A stretch of 64,000 nt of DNA from Actinospineispora spinosispora DSM 44797 (GTDB lineage: Bacteria; Actinomycetota; Actinomycetes; Mycobacteriales; Pseudonocardiaceae): positions 696,582 to 760,581 of the forward strand of contig NZ_KE386833.1 in NCBI RefSeq assembly GCF_000429025.1, written 5' to 3'. The translations under genes and the position numbers were made by a program. The first letter of the stretch is position 1, and each line of letters starts with the position of its first letter. The notes under the pieces were generated by a model. It was not told the origin of the DNA and did not search any database. It saw only the letters and a list, made by a program, of their open reading frames with translations. Shown here in pieces: positions 35,001 through 44,411 of the stretch.

Positions 35001-35904
35001 GCGTCGCGGCGACCGCGCGGCACTCCTCGCCGAATGCGAGCACGCGCCGGTTGGGGCGGATGTTCGCGACCTGGATGAGCCCGAGCACGACCGGCTCGGC
35101 GTCGGTGATCGCCACCTCGTGGGTCCGGCCGCCCTCGGTGCCGGGTGTGCGGGGTCGCTGGTTCAGGATGGTGAACGCCTCACCGGCCGCCACCAGCGCG
35201 CGCATCGTCTCGAAGCTGGTGGTCCGGATGATCTCCGGTGGCCTCGCTCCGGCGCGGGCGAGCATCCCGAGCATGAAACGGCTGGACTCGGGCAGATCCA
35301 GCATGATCATCGGGAACCGGGAGAGCTGGGACAGTGTCGCCTCGGACCGACCGGCCAGCGGGTGCCGTTCGGACACCAGTGCGTAGGGCCGAAGCTGGGC
35401 GAGGTGCTCGAACGCCATGTCGTCGCCGAGGTCGAGACGGTAGGTCAGGGCGATCTCACACGCGCCGCTGCGCAGCAGGTCGTGCAGGCCGGCCCCGTCG
35501 GTCTCGTGCACCTGGACCCGCAGGCCGGCGTGCCGTGACCGCAGCCGGGTGAGGACCGGCGGCAGGTAGAACGGCGCGAGCGTGACGAAGCAACCCGCGT
35601 GCAGCTCACCGGACAGGCTGCCCTGCAGGCTCCGCGCGTTCTCCTGGAAGGCGAGGGCGTCGTGCAACAACGTCCGCGCTTCGTCGAGCAACCGACGTCC
35701 GTTGGCGGACAGCGAGACGCCGCGCGCGTGATGGCGGATGAACAGGTCGCACCCGAGCTCCCGTTCCAGCCGGTGGATCGCCGACGACATCGCGGACTGG
35801 GAGGCGTGCAGCTGCTGCGCGGCCGTCGAGATGCTGCCGGTCTCGGCGGTGGCGATGAAGTACTGCAGCTGCGCGAGCGTGAATCGAGGTCTCGGATATG
35901 CCAT
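34984..35904 (-). CDS. LysR family regulator
   Basis: 306 aa. HTH at about 12-60 (LAQLQYFIATAETGSISTAA, QQLHASQSAMSSAIHRLERE). A periplasmic-binding-like sensor domain follows, with LTRLRSRHAGLRVQVHETDG. It is divergent from the flavin reductase gene at 36020, so it probably controls the catabolic operon. ATG 35904 matches the family N-terminus; upstream codons in frame are a shadow. Its end overlaps the convergent ligase gene. Confidence 0.88.
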   Translation of the reverse strand: MAYPRPRFTLAQLQYFIATAETGSISTAAQQLHASQSAMSSAIHRLERELGCDLFIRHHARGVSLSANGRRLLDEARTLLHDALAFQENARSLQGSLSGELHAGCFVTLAPFYLPPVLTRLRSRHAGLRVQVHETDGAGLHDLLRSGACEIALTYRLDLGDDMAFEHLAQLRPYALVSERHPLAGRSEATLSQLSRFPMIMLDLPESSRFMLGMLARAGARPPEIIRTTSFETMRALVAAGEAFTILNQRPRTPGTEGGRTHEVAITDAEPVVLGLIQVANIRPNRRVLAFGEECRAVAATLTAGT

Positions 35905-36019
35905 GTGACCTGCCTGGATCGTGGGATGCGATGCAGCGTAGCGAGAAGACGCGATTTCGCCGGCGGCGTGGCCGGGCCAACACTGAAGCCGGCGAACTTC
36001 GGTGCGGAAGGGCGGGACG

Positions 36020-36538
36020 ATGACCGGACAGGACGTGAACCTCGCTCGTCCCGAGCTTCGGACGGCGTACGTGGCGGCCATGGCACGGACCGCGGCGGCG
36101 GTCACGGTGGTGACCACCGACGGCCTCGCGGGGCGGTTCGGGCAGACGGTCAGCGCCGCGACCTCGGTCACGGCGGACCCGCCGACGCTGCTCGTCTGCC
36201 TGTACCGCACGACCTCGGTCGCCGAGGCGGTCCGGGCGAACGGCTGTTTTGCGGTGAACGTGCTGGGCCCCGATCAGCGAGGTGTCTCCGACACGTTCGC
36301 CGGCCGAGGTGGCGCGGCCGGCCGGTACGTGTTCGACGAGGGCTGGCACACGGTGCGGACCGGCTCGCCGGTGTACCCGTCGGTGCCCGCCGCGTTCGAC
36401 TGCGTGCTGAGCGACTCGCTGGTCGTCGGAACCCACGTCGTGTTCGTCGGCCGTGTCATCGCCGTCGAGTCGACCGAGGCGGAGGGGCTCACCTACCGCG
36501 ACCGCGGCTACGGCCGGCACATCCCTGAACCGAACTGA
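36020..36538 (+). CDS. Flavin reductase (HpaC/IacG-like)
   Basis: 172-aa flavin reductase domain protein. Motifs are VTVVTTDGLAGRFGQTVSAA, TSVTADPPTLLVCLY, CFAVNVLG and a C-terminal HVVFVGRVIAVE. It supplies reduced FMN or FAD to an oxygenase, most likely the ACAD-fold enzyme 18 nt downstream. GGCGGGACG precedes ATG. It is the first gene of the catabolic operon, divergent from LysR. Confidence 0.88.
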   Translation: MTGQDVNLARPELRTAYVAAMARTAAAVTVVTTDGLAGRFGQTVSAATSVTADPPTLLVCLYRTTSVAEAVRANGCFAVNVLGPDQRGVSDTFAGRGGAAGRYVFDEGWHTVRTGSPVYPSVPAAFDCVLSDSLVVGTHVVFVGRVIAVESTEAEGLTYRDRGYGRHIPEPN

Positions 36539-36556
36539 TTGCGTGGGAGGAGTCCG

Positions 36557-37801
36557 ATGAAGCAGTGTCTGAGCGAACGTCAGCAGGAGTTCGTCGATCT
36601 GGCGGGCACGCTCGCCGACGTCTTCGCCGAGCGCGCCCAGCGCCACGACCAGGACAACACGTTCCCGTTCGAGAACTACGACGACATGCGGGCGAGCGGG
36701 TTCCTGCGGTTGACGTTGCCCGAGGAGCTGGGCGGCCGGGGCGCCACCCAGGCGGAGGCGATTCCGGCGATCGAGCGCCTGGCGATGGGTGACGGCGCGA
36801 CGGCGCTCGCGGTCAACATGCACCTCTCGCCACTCGGGCAGTGGTCGGCGGTGTGGCGCCGCACCCGGGACCCGAAACTGGCCGAGTTCCTGCGCGCGGC
36901 CGCCGAGGACCGGCTCGTCTGGGCGGCGGTGACCAGCGAGATCGGCAGCCCGAACCTGATGACCGATGCGCGGACCACGGCCAGGAAGGTGGACGGCGGG
37001 TTCCTGGTCAACGGCCGGAAGAACTTCGGCACCAACACCTCGGTGGCGACCCACTGCTCGACCACCGCGCGCTACGAGGACCCGGTCCGGGGGCCGCGCC
37101 TGCTGCTGATGCGCGTCGAGCTGGCCGATCCAGCGGTCACCATCCACCAGAACTGGGACATGATGGGGATGCGCGGCACCCAGAGCAACGACGTGGAGTT
37201 CACCGACCTGTACGTGCCGGACGAGGCCGTGGTCCACTCGCTGCCCGTCGGACACCTCGACGCGCGGGTGTTCGAGACCGTGTTCGCCTGGGCGATGCCC
37301 GCGTTCGGCGCGGTGTACAACGGCATCGCGGTCGGTGCGCTGGGCTGGGCGACGCGTCAGGTCGTCCGGCGGGGCATCGCGACCCAGCCGCTCATCATGG
37401 ACACCTTGGCCAGGGCGGAGATCCTGGTCGAGCAGTCCCGGTCGGTGTTGTACCGGCACGCCGAGGAGGCCACGGCCGGGCGGATGTTCGCCCAGCTCAG
37501 CGTCCAGGAAGGGCTCGCGCGCTGTGCGCTGGTCAAGTACGTGTGCGCCAACAACGCGGTCGAGGTCATGACGACGCTCGTCGAGGTTGTCGGCGGCGCC
37601 GCCTACGTGCGGAAGCTGCCGTTCGAGCGCATGTGGCGCGACGTCCAGGCCGGTCCGTTCATGCCGTTCGCCAACCACGCCGCGCGCGAGCTGATCGGCG
37701 CGACCTCGGTCGGCGTCGAGCTGGCCCCGGCGATCGGCTTCGACGAGACCGGGCCGGACAGCAGGCCCCGGACCACCGCAACCCGAGAAGGAGTGGCATG
37801 A
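36557..37801 (+). CDS. Acyl-CoA dehydrogenase-fold flavoenzyme (IacA/HpaB-like)
   Basis: 414 aa. Domain features include LPEELGGRGATQAEAI, SEIGSPNLMTDARTTARKV, VNGRKNFGTNTSVATH and MMGMRGTQSNDVEF. The C-terminal FERMWRDVQAG replaces the usual IYRDA dehydrogenase motif, as in flavin-dependent monooxygenases of this fold. GGAGGAG precedes ATG 36557. Together with the upstream flavin reductase it looks like a two-component monooxygenase. A plain dehydrogenase role remains possible. Confidence 0.82.
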   Translation: MKQCLSERQQEFVDLAGTLADVFAERAQRHDQDNTFPFENYDDMRASGFLRLTLPEELGGRGATQAEAIPAIERLAMGDGATALAVNMHLSPLGQWSAVWRRTRDPKLAEFLRAAAEDRLVWAAVTSEIGSPNLMTDARTTARKVDGGFLVNGRKNFGTNTSVATHCSTTARYEDPVRGPRLLLMRVELADPAVTIHQNWDMMGMRGTQSNDVEFTDLYVPDEAVVHSLPVGHLDARVFETVFAWAMPAFGAVYNGIAVGALGWATRQVVRRGIATQPLIMDTLARAEILVEQSRSVLYRHAEEATAGRMFAQLSVQEGLARCALVKYVCANNAVEVMTTLVEVVGGAAYVRKLPFERMWRDVQAGPFMPFANHAARELIGATSVGVELAPAIGFDETGPDSRPRTTATREGVA

Positions 37802-38175
37802 GCGCGCAGGACTACCGGGAGGATTCCCGCAAGGCGATCCGGACGCTGTTCTGCATCGGGGTGCGGGACGCGTTCTTCGCCACCGACGCGGCGGAGCGGG
37901 CGCTGGTGATCGACGAGTCGAGGCGCGCGTTCGCCGACCTGGCCGGGCGCTTCGGTGTGCGGGTCCTCGGCACGATGGACGACGACGAGGTCATGGTCGG
38001 CCCGTCGACGACGTTCCCCTGGACCGCCTACATCCTCGCCGACATCCCGGACTACGCGACCGCGGCGCGGGTGTGTTCCATCCTGCGCGACCACCCGGTG
38101 GGCGAGGTGCGGCTCTGGCACTACTTCACGATCCAGGCCCGGCTCGGGCGCCCGCTGTTCTTCGGGAACGAGTGA
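37798..38175 (+). CDS. Small conserved catabolic-operon protein (possibly IacB-like)
   Basis: 125 aa, soluble, no clear domain. It has LFCIGVRDAFFATDAAERAL, GTMDDDEVMVGPSTTFPWTA and GEVRLWHYFTIQARLG, like a ferredoxin-fold dimeric monooxygenase-like or EthD-like protein. Joined to the flavoenzyme by ATGA and to the SDR by TGATG. In iac (indole-acetate) clusters a small protein of unknown role, IacB, sits beside the ACAD-fold enzyme. Similarity is suggested by context only. Confidence 0.7.
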   Translation: MSAQDYREDSRKAIRTLFCIGVRDAFFATDAAERALVIDESRRAFADLAGRFGVRVLGTMDDDEVMVGPSTTFPWTAYILADIPDYATAARVCSILRDHPVGEVRLWHYFTIQARLGRPLFFGNE

Positions 38176-38921
38176 TGGCGGACCCGAGCAGGACCGCGGT
38201 GGTGACCGGCGCGGGCAGAGGGCTCGGCGCGGCCGCTGCCGTCGAGCTGCACCGCCGCGGACATCGGGTGGCGCTGCTCGACCTCGACGGCGAGAGCGCT
38301 CGCCGGGTCGCGGACACGCTGGACCCGGACGGACGGACGGCGATCGGCATCGCGGTCGACGTGCGGGACGAACGGGCGGTCCAGGTGGCCTGCGACGAGG
38401 CACGGGACCGGCTCGGTGAGCCCGATGTGCTGGTCAACAACGCGGCGCGCACGGTGTCGCGCTCGGTCTGGGACATCGAGCTGGACGAGTGGGACGACGT
38501 GCTCGCCACCAACCTGCGCAGCGTGCTCGTCACCACGAGACGACTCGCTCCCGGCATGCGGGAGCGGGGCTGGGGACGAATCGTCAACATGGCGTCGCTC
38601 GCCGGCCAGCAGGGCGGCCTGGTCGCGGGTGCGCACTACGCGTCGTCGAAGGCCGGCATCCTGGTGCTCACCAAGATCTTCGCGCGTGAGCTGGCCTCGA
38701 CCGGTGTCACGGTGAACGCGGTGGCACCCGCCGCGATCCGCGGCCCGGTGATGGACGGAATGGACCCCGAGCAGCTCGATCGCGCACTCGCGGCGATCCC
38801 GGTCGGGCGGTTCGGCACCGCCGAGGAGGTCGCGGGCCTGGTTGCGTACCTGTGCGGCGAGCAGGCGGGCTACCTCACCGGCACGACCGTCGACGTCAAC
38901 GGCGGCCTGTTCATGCGGTGA
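38175..38921 (+). CDS. SDR family oxidoreductase
   Basis: 248-aa classical SDR with TGAGRGLG (11-18), VNNAART, NMASLAG and HYASSKAG (Tyr-x3-Lys), ending GTTVDVNGGLFMR. Starts with a TGATG overlap. It probably oxidises a hydroxyl formed by the upstream monooxygenase or reduces a keto group. Similar to FabG-like and IacE-like enzymes. Confidence 0.9.
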   Translation: MADPSRTAVVTGAGRGLGAAAAVELHRRGHRVALLDLDGESARRVADTLDPDGRTAIGIAVDVRDERAVQVACDEARDRLGEPDVLVNNAARTVSRSVWDIELDEWDDVLATNLRSVLVTTRRLAPGMRERGWGRIVNMASLAGQQGGLVAGAHYASSKAGILVLTKIFARELASTGVTVNAVAPAAIRGPVMDGMDPEQLDRALAAIPVGRFGTAEEVAGLVAYLCGEQAGYLTGTTVDVNGGLFMR

Positions 38922-39006
38922 GTTCGCTGGGCAGACCGGATCACTTCGCACCGAGCGGCCACCGACCTAGCGTCGGCGCCGAGCGCCCCGACGATGAGGA
39001 GATCAC

Positions 39007-41325
39007 GTGTCCGAACCGCGGGTTCTGGATCTGACCGACGAACTGGCCTTCCAGGGCGCCCGGCTGCTGGTGGGGCTCGGTGCGGATGTCGTCCGGGTCG
39101 ACGAGCCCGCCGAACCGGACGGCGCCGCCACCGTGCACTGGCACGCGGGGAAGCGCTGGGTTCGGCTCGCGCCGGGGGATCGGCCCCTGGACGAGCTCGC
39201 CGCCCGGGCCGACATCGTGCTGGAGAGCGGACCGGTGGCGGCACTGCGTGGGCTGCGACCCGACGGCACGTCCCGGTGGCCGCACGCCGTGCACGTCGTG
39301 GTGACGCCCTTCGGGCTGACCGGTCCACACCGCGACCGGGTCGCCGACGACCTGGTGCTCGCCGCCGCCGGCGGTATGGCCTGGCTCGGTGGCCGCGCGG
39401 ACGGGCCCCCGATGCCGCCACCGCGCGCGCAGGCCGTGCAGGTCGCGGGCGCGCACGCGGCGGTGGCCGCGATGCTCGGCGTGCTGGCCCGCGACCGGAT
39501 CGGGTCCGGCCAGCTGGTGGACGTCTCCGCGCAGGAAGCGGTGGCCGCGACGCTCGAGACCGCGGCCATCAGCTGGATTCACGCGGGCCACTACCCGGTG
39601 CGCAACGGCGGTGTGTACCAGCACGTGGCCCACCGGATCTTCGCGGCGGCGGACGGATACGTGGCGGGCGGGTACTCGGGAAGCAACCGCATGTGGACCG
39701 ACCTGCTCGCCTGGCTCGACGAGGAGGGCGAGGCCGGGGACCTGCTCGACGAGCGGTGGGCCGACCCGGTGACCCGCTGGCGGGAACGTCCGCACGTGGA
39801 CGACGTGGTCGGGCGGTTCGTCGCGAAGCGATCCGCGCGAGACATGGCCGAGCGGGGCCGGGAGCGTGCGTTGCCGTGGGCAGAGGTCGTCGAGCCCGCC
39901 CGGCTGGTGGAGAACCCGCAGCTGCTCGATCGGCGGTTCTTCGTCACGGTGACCGGGGACGGACTACCCGGCGGCGCGGTGCGAGATGTGGGTTTCCCGT
40001 TCGAGTCACCCGGTCTGCCCAGGCCGGTGCGTCTCGACGCACTACGGGAAGCGCAGGCCACGCCGTGGGGCTCGCCGCGGCCGCGCGAGGGCGACCGTCG
40101 CGCGACGGGGCCCGGTGGCGCGCTGGGCGGGTTGCGGGTTCTGGACCTGACCTGGGTGCTCGCCGGCCCCTACGCGACCAAGATCCTTGCCGAACACGGC
40201 GCCGAGATCATCAAGATCGAGTCGAGACACCGCCAGGACCCGACCCGGTTCGCGCCGTCGATGCGGCTGCGCCCGGACGCGGGCCCCGACGACAGCGGCT
40301 ACTTCCTGAACTTCAACCGGGGCAAACGCAGCGTCGCGCTCAACCTGCGTACCGAGCAGGGACAGCAGCTGCTACGCGACCTGGTCGCGCACTGCGACGT
40401 CGTCGTGGAGAACTTCAGCCCGGGCGTGCTCGACCGATGGGGCATGGACTACACCTCGCTGACCAAGCTCAATCCCGAGGTGATCCTGGTGTCGATGGCC
40501 GGGGTCGGCCAGACCGGGCCGTGGCGCGACGCCGTGACGTTCGCCGACACGCTCGCCGCCATGTCCGGCCTGTCGAGCGAGATGCGGGATCCCGGTGGCG
40601 CACCTCAAGGCCTGACGTTCGGTCTGGGTGACATGGTGGCGGCGAACGCGGCGGTGCTCGCCACGCTGGACCTGCTCTCCCGAGGGCGAGGCCGGCACGT
40701 CGACCTCTCGCAGCTGGAGGCGATGGCGGCCACGATGGGCAGCGCCGTCACCGAGACCGCGTTCCCCGGCTTGGCGCTCGACCGGCGCACCGCCGGGCAA
40801 CCGAACCGCTCGCCCGCGATGGTGCCGCACGGTGTGTACCCGACACATGGCGACGACCGCTGGATCGCGATCGCCGTCCAGGACGACGCACGGTGGCGTG
40901 AGCTCGTCGAACTGGTCGGCGCCGAGCACCCCGCCGCACCCGTCGGCGCCGGTCTCGACGACAGACGTGAGGCCGAGGACGAGGTCGACGGCTGGCTCGC
41001 CGACTGGACCCGGGACCAACCGAGCAAGGCTCTGGCCGGACGGCTCCAGGCGGTGGGAATCGCCGCCGCACCGGTCGCGTCGGGCCGTGACCTCGTCGAG
41101 AACGACGAGCATCTCGCGGCACGCGGGTTCTACCCGGTGCTGCAGCATCCGGTCGCCGGCCCGGTCCGGCACGAGGGCATCGTCGCTCGGCTCACCGCGA
41201 CTCCGGGCTCGCTGGGCGCACCCGCGCCACTGCTCGGACAGCACACGGCAGCGGTACTGAGCGAACTGCTCGGCATCGGCGAACAACAGCTCGACGGCCT
41301 GCGGGCGGCGGGCGCGATCGAATGA
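39007..41325 (+). CDS. Fused CaiB/BaiF CoA transferase (two halves, N-half degenerate)
   Basis: 772 aa, about twice the usual length. Residues about 1-365 and 375-772 are each class III CoA-transferase domains. The C-terminal half is complete: RVLDLTWVLAGPYATKILAE, NFNRGKRSVALNL and FGLGDMVAAN with catalytic Asp542. In the N-terminal half the same place reads PRAQAVQVAG (139-148), without Asp. So only the second half seems catalytic, with the first as a structural partner. GAGGAG precedes GTG 39007. It moves CoA to a carboxylic acid, probably the island's substrate. Confidence 0.87.
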   Translation: MSEPRVLDLTDELAFQGARLLVGLGADVVRVDEPAEPDGAATVHWHAGKRWVRLAPGDRPLDELAARADIVLESGPVAALRGLRPDGTSRWPHAVHVVVTPFGLTGPHRDRVADDLVLAAAGGMAWLGGRADGPPMPPPRAQAVQVAGAHAAVAAMLGVLARDRIGSGQLVDVSAQEAVAATLETAAISWIHAGHYPVRNGGVYQHVAHRIFAAADGYVAGGYSGSNRMWTDLLAWLDEEGEAGDLLDERWADPVTRWRERPHVDDVVGRFVAKRSARDMAERGRERALPWAEVVEPARLVENPQLLDRRFFVTVTGDGLPGGAVRDVGFPFESPGLPRPVRLDALREAQATPWGSPRPREGDRRATGPGGALGGLRVLDLTWVLAGPYATKILAEHGAEIIKIESRHRQDPTRFAPSMRLRPDAGPDDSGYFLNFNRGKRSVALNLRTEQGQQLLRDLVAHCDVVVENFSPGVLDRWGMDYTSLTKLNPEVILVSMAGVGQTGPWRDAVTFADTLAAMSGLSSEMRDPGGAPQGLTFGLGDMVAANAAVLATLDLLSRGRGRHVDLSQLEAMAATMGSAVTETAFPGLALDRRTAGQPNRSPAMVPHGVYPTHGDDRWIAIAVQDDARWRELVELVGAEHPAAPVGAGLDDRREAEDEVDGWLADWTRDQPSKALAGRLQAVGIAAAPVASGRDLVENDEHLAARGFYPVLQHPVAGPVRHEGIVARLTATPGSLGAPAPLLGQHTAAVLSELLGIGEQQLDGLRAAGAIE

Positions 41326-41339
41326 CACGGGGAGTGGAG

Positions 41340-42125
41340 ATGAGCGGCGGCCAGACGCGGTCGGTTCTGCGGGTCACCCACGACGGGGCGGTGGCGACGG
41401 TGCGGATCGACCGGCCTCCGGCCAACGCGGTCGACCCGGCGATGATCCAGGAGTTCCTCGCGGTCCTTCCGTCGCTCGCGGCGGACCCGGCGGTCCGGTG
41501 CATCGTGATCACCGGGACGGGCCGGTTCTTCGTGGCGGGCGCCGACATCGCCGTCATGCGGGACCTGTCGGCGTCTAACCAGGCGCGGATGCGGCGCTGG
41601 ATCGACGTGCAACGGGTGATCGAGCTCGCGCCCAAGCCCGTTGTGGCCGCCATGAACGGGCACGCCCTCGGCGGCGGCGCCGAGCTGTCACTGGCTTGTG
41701 ACCTGCGAATTCTGGCCTCGGAAGCGACGTTCGGGTTCCCGGAGATCGCCCTCGGGCTGTTTCCCGGCGCGGGGGGCAGCCAACGACTGCCCCGGCTCGT
41801 CGGGCCGCACCTCGCCCGCCGCCTGATGATCGAGGGAGAGCGCCTGTCCGCCTCCCGCGCTCTGGAGCTGGGACTCGTGGACTCGGTGGTGGACGCCGAC
41901 GCGTTCGACGCCGCGGTCACCGAGCAGGCCCAGCGGCTGGCCGCCAAGCCGACCAGGGCGATCGGCCTGCTCAAGTGCGTGGTCGACGAGGGCTTCGGCC
42001 TACCCATCGAGGACGCGTTGGAACGGGAGGAAACGGGGGTGCAGGCACTCATGGGCACCCTGGATGCCGCGGAGGGACTGCAGGCTTTCCTGGACAAACG
42101 CCCCCCGACCTTCACCGGCCGATGA
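41340..42125 (+). CDS. Enoyl-CoA hydratase
   Basis: 261-aa crotonase-family enzyme. Oxyanion-hole segments GRFFVAGADIAVM and MNGHALGGGAELSLACDLRI are followed by PEIALGLFPGAGGSQRLPRL with the catalytic Glu region. Adds water to an enoyl-CoA. ATG 41340 with GGGGAG is preferred over the ATG at 41322 that overlaps the CoA transferase stop. Confidence 0.9.
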   Translation: MSGGQTRSVLRVTHDGAVATVRIDRPPANAVDPAMIQEFLAVLPSLAADPAVRCIVITGTGRFFVAGADIAVMRDLSASNQARMRRWIDVQRVIELAPKPVVAAMNGHALGGGAELSLACDLRILASEATFGFPEIALGLFPGAGGSQRLPRLVGPHLARRLMIEGERLSASRALELGLVDSVVDADAFDAAVTEQAQRLAAKPTRAIGLLKCVVDEGFGLPIEDALEREETGVQALMGTLDAAEGLQAFLDKRPPTFTGR

Positions 42126-42282
42126 CGCGAGGCCGGTCCGGTGAGCGGTCCAGCCTCGGCCGTGCGGACCGCGGTTCGCACAGCGGACCGGACTGCTTGG
42201 TCGCGGGACACCCCGATGGTGGACTCGTGTCGATCGCGCTCGGCGCGACGTGCGGAATTGCGAGTACCGAAATGGAGCGGTC

Positions 42283-43482
42283 ATGAGCGAACCGAGCAGG
42301 ACGGCCACCACCTCGCGTCGCCGCCCGGTCCAGCCCGGAAAGCTTCCCGGCCGGCAGGACTGGTCGACCTGGCCCAATTATCAGGCGGCCGCCGCGGGAT
42401 TCCGGGGCTATTGGTATCCGGTGTGTTATTCGTCGGCGATCACCGGAAAACCGACCCAGGTGACGATGCTCGGCGAGAAGATCGTGCTGATCCGGGACAA
42501 CGGCACCGTGTACGGGCTCAAGGACCGGTGCCCGCACCGGGGCGTCCCGCTCAGCGAGGGCAACCAGCAGTTCCCCGGCACGATCTCCTGCCCGTACCAC
42601 GGCTGGACGTTCGACCTGGGCACCGGTGAGCTGAAGGCCGCGATCACCGACGGGCCCGAGTCACCGATCTGCGGCAAGGTCACCCAGCCGACCTACCCGG
42701 TCGCGGAACGGCTCGGCATGGTCTGGGTGTTCATCGGCGACGGTGAGGAGGCGCCGCCGATCGACCAGCACCTCCCCGAGGAGCTCGCGGGCAACGCCGC
42801 GGTGGCCGGTTCGCGGATCCAGCGGCGCGTCGGCAACTGGCGGTTCGCGTGCGAGAACGGCTACGACGAGGGGCACGCGAAGTATCTGCACCGCACCTCG
42901 CTGTGGCGGCTGTTCAAGGCCATGCCGGTGTGGAACAAGACCCGCATCGAGCGGCGCGGCAGGTGGATCTACCGGGTGCAGCTGGAACAGCACTGGGAGG
43001 CGGACTTCCCGGGGCTGGGGCCGTGGAGCAACCAGGCATGGTTCAAGCTGAAACCGCCGAAGAAGGTCGGCAACATCGGTAACACCGGGAGCCACCGCGA
43101 GGTCGATCCGGTGATCGCGGAACAGAACTTTCCCGGTTTCGCGTCGGTGGCGATGCCCGGAATACTGCGGATCGTCTACCCGACGTTCATCCATTACGAG
43201 TTCTATGCGCCGATCGACGCGGAGAACCATCTGTACGTCGGGATCATGGTCGAATTCCGTCGAGGGCTGAAAGTCCTCCCGTTCTACCTGAAGTACCTCG
43301 GTTTCGTCCGCTGGCTCTTCCACGGCCAGTTCTCGGCGCAGGACAAATGGATGGTCGAGGTCACCGACGCACCGCCGGAACGGCTCTACCGGCCGGACGA
43401 CTCGCTGCTGCAGTGGCGAAAGCTCGCCGAAGAGATCTCCGAGGAGCGGGCCGCGCGACTGCGTGAGTCAGGTGTGGGCTGA
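42283..43482 (+). CDS. Rieske non-heme iron oxygenase, large component
   Basis: 399 aa. The Rieske centre has CPHRGVPL and CPYHGW with the expected 2Cys/2His. The iron site shows NGYDEGHAKYLHR (two His), with a later Asp/Glu. This is the oxygenase component that hydroxylates or demethylates a ring; it needs an electron-transfer partner, which was not found in the window. GGAG precedes ATG 42283. A 157-nt gap upstream may hold a promoter. TGATG overlap with the dioxygenase gene follows. Confidence 0.9.
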   Translation: MSEPSRTATTSRRRPVQPGKLPGRQDWSTWPNYQAAAAGFRGYWYPVCYSSAITGKPTQVTMLGEKIVLIRDNGTVYGLKDRCPHRGVPLSEGNQQFPGTISCPYHGWTFDLGTGELKAAITDGPESPICGKVTQPTYPVAERLGMVWVFIGDGEEAPPIDQHLPEELAGNAAVAGSRIQRRVGNWRFACENGYDEGHAKYLHRTSLWRLFKAMPVWNKTRIERRGRWIYRVQLEQHWEADFPGLGPWSNQAWFKLKPPKKVGNIGNTGSHREVDPVIAEQNFPGFASVAMPGILRIVYPTFIHYEFYAPIDAENHLYVGIMVEFRRGLKVLPFYLKYLGFVRWLFHGQFSAQDKWMVEVTDAPPERLYRPDDSLLQWRKLAEEISEERAARLRESGVG

Positions 43483-44411
43483 TGGCGGAGATCGTGGTCG
43501 GGGTCGGGGCGTCGCACTCGACGCTGATGAACACCCACTGGGACAAGGTCGTGCACGTCGATCGCGCGGACCGGTTCCGTGCGGCGCTCGGCGAGGCGCG
43601 GGACACCGTCGCGGCGGCTCGCCCCGACGTCGCGGTCATCGTCGGGTCGAACCATTTCCGTGGCTTCTGGCTGGACCTGATCCCGGCCTTCACCCTCGGC
43701 GTCGGTGAGGTGATCGGCTCCGGTGAGTCGAAGACCCCGTCCGGTCCGCAACGCACCGACCCGGTGTTCGCCCGCGCCCTCGCCGAGCAGCTCGTCGAGC
43801 GGGGCACCGAGGTGGCGATCTCGGCGCGACTGCAGATCGACCACGGCCAGACCCACGCCATCCAGTACCTGCTGCGTGAGCTCGACGTCCCGGTCGTGCC
43901 GCTGGTCGTCAACGTGTTCGCGGCGCCGCTGCCGCGCGTCGACCGCTGCGTCGAGCTGGGCCGGAACCTGGCCGAGGCGATCGAGGGACTGCCCGGCGGT
44001 CGGGTCGCGGTCATCGCTTCCGGCGGGCTGTCCCACCAGCTGCCGTGGCCGTCGGACTGGCGCAACCCGGTCGGCGATGACGAGGAGTTCCTCGTCGAGG
44101 CCTGGCTGAACGGGCGAGGAGACTGGGAGCGGTACGACGGACGGCGCCGGGAGATCATCACCGCGGCCCGCCCGGCGATCTTCCCCGAGTTCGACGAAGA
44201 GTTCCTCGCGGCACTGGAACGCGGCGAGCTGGAGCAGTACGCCGGGCTGTCCACGTCGGAGATCGAACGCAGAGCGGGCAACGGTGGGCAGGAGCTGCGC
44301 AGCTGGCTCATCATGGCCGCCGCGCTCGGCTTCGCGCCGGGCAGGGCGCTCGCCTACGCGGCCATGCCCGAATGGCTGACCGGCATGGGCGTCGCGGTGA
44401 TCGAACCGTGA
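43482..44411 (+). CDS. Class III (LigB-type) extradiol ring-cleavage dioxygenase
   Basis: 309 aa. VGVGASHSTLMNTHW carries an active-site His, VGSNHFRGF another and ASGGLSHQLP a third, all characteristic of the LigB catalytic subunit. The C-terminal LRSWLIMAAALGFAPGRALAY resembles a fused LigA-like helper part. It opens a catechol-type ring next to the hydroxyls. Strong ties by overlap to the Rieske gene and the amidase gene suggest one pathway. Substrate is presumably a catechol made by the Rieske and flavin oxygenases. Confidence 0.85.
   Translation: MAEIVVGVGASHSTLMNTHWDKVVHVDRADRFRAALGEARDTVAAARPDVAVIVGSNHFRGFWLDLIPAFTLGVGEVIGSGESKTPSGPQRTDPVFARALAEQLVERGTEVAISARLQIDHGQTHAIQYLLRELDVPVVPLVVNVFAAPLPRVDRCVELGRNLAEAIEGLPGGRVAVIASGGLSHQLPWPSDWRNPVGDDEEFLVEAWLNGRGDWERYDGRRREIITAARPAIFPEFDEEFLAALERGELEQYAGLSTSEIERRAGNGGQELRSWLIMAAALGFAPGRALAYAAMPEWLTGMGVAVIEP

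Noticed and set aside
35606-37678. 690-aa antisense ORF
   Set aside because: Antisense shadow of the LysR, flavin reductase and ACAD-fold genes, whose own frames carry clear family motifs.
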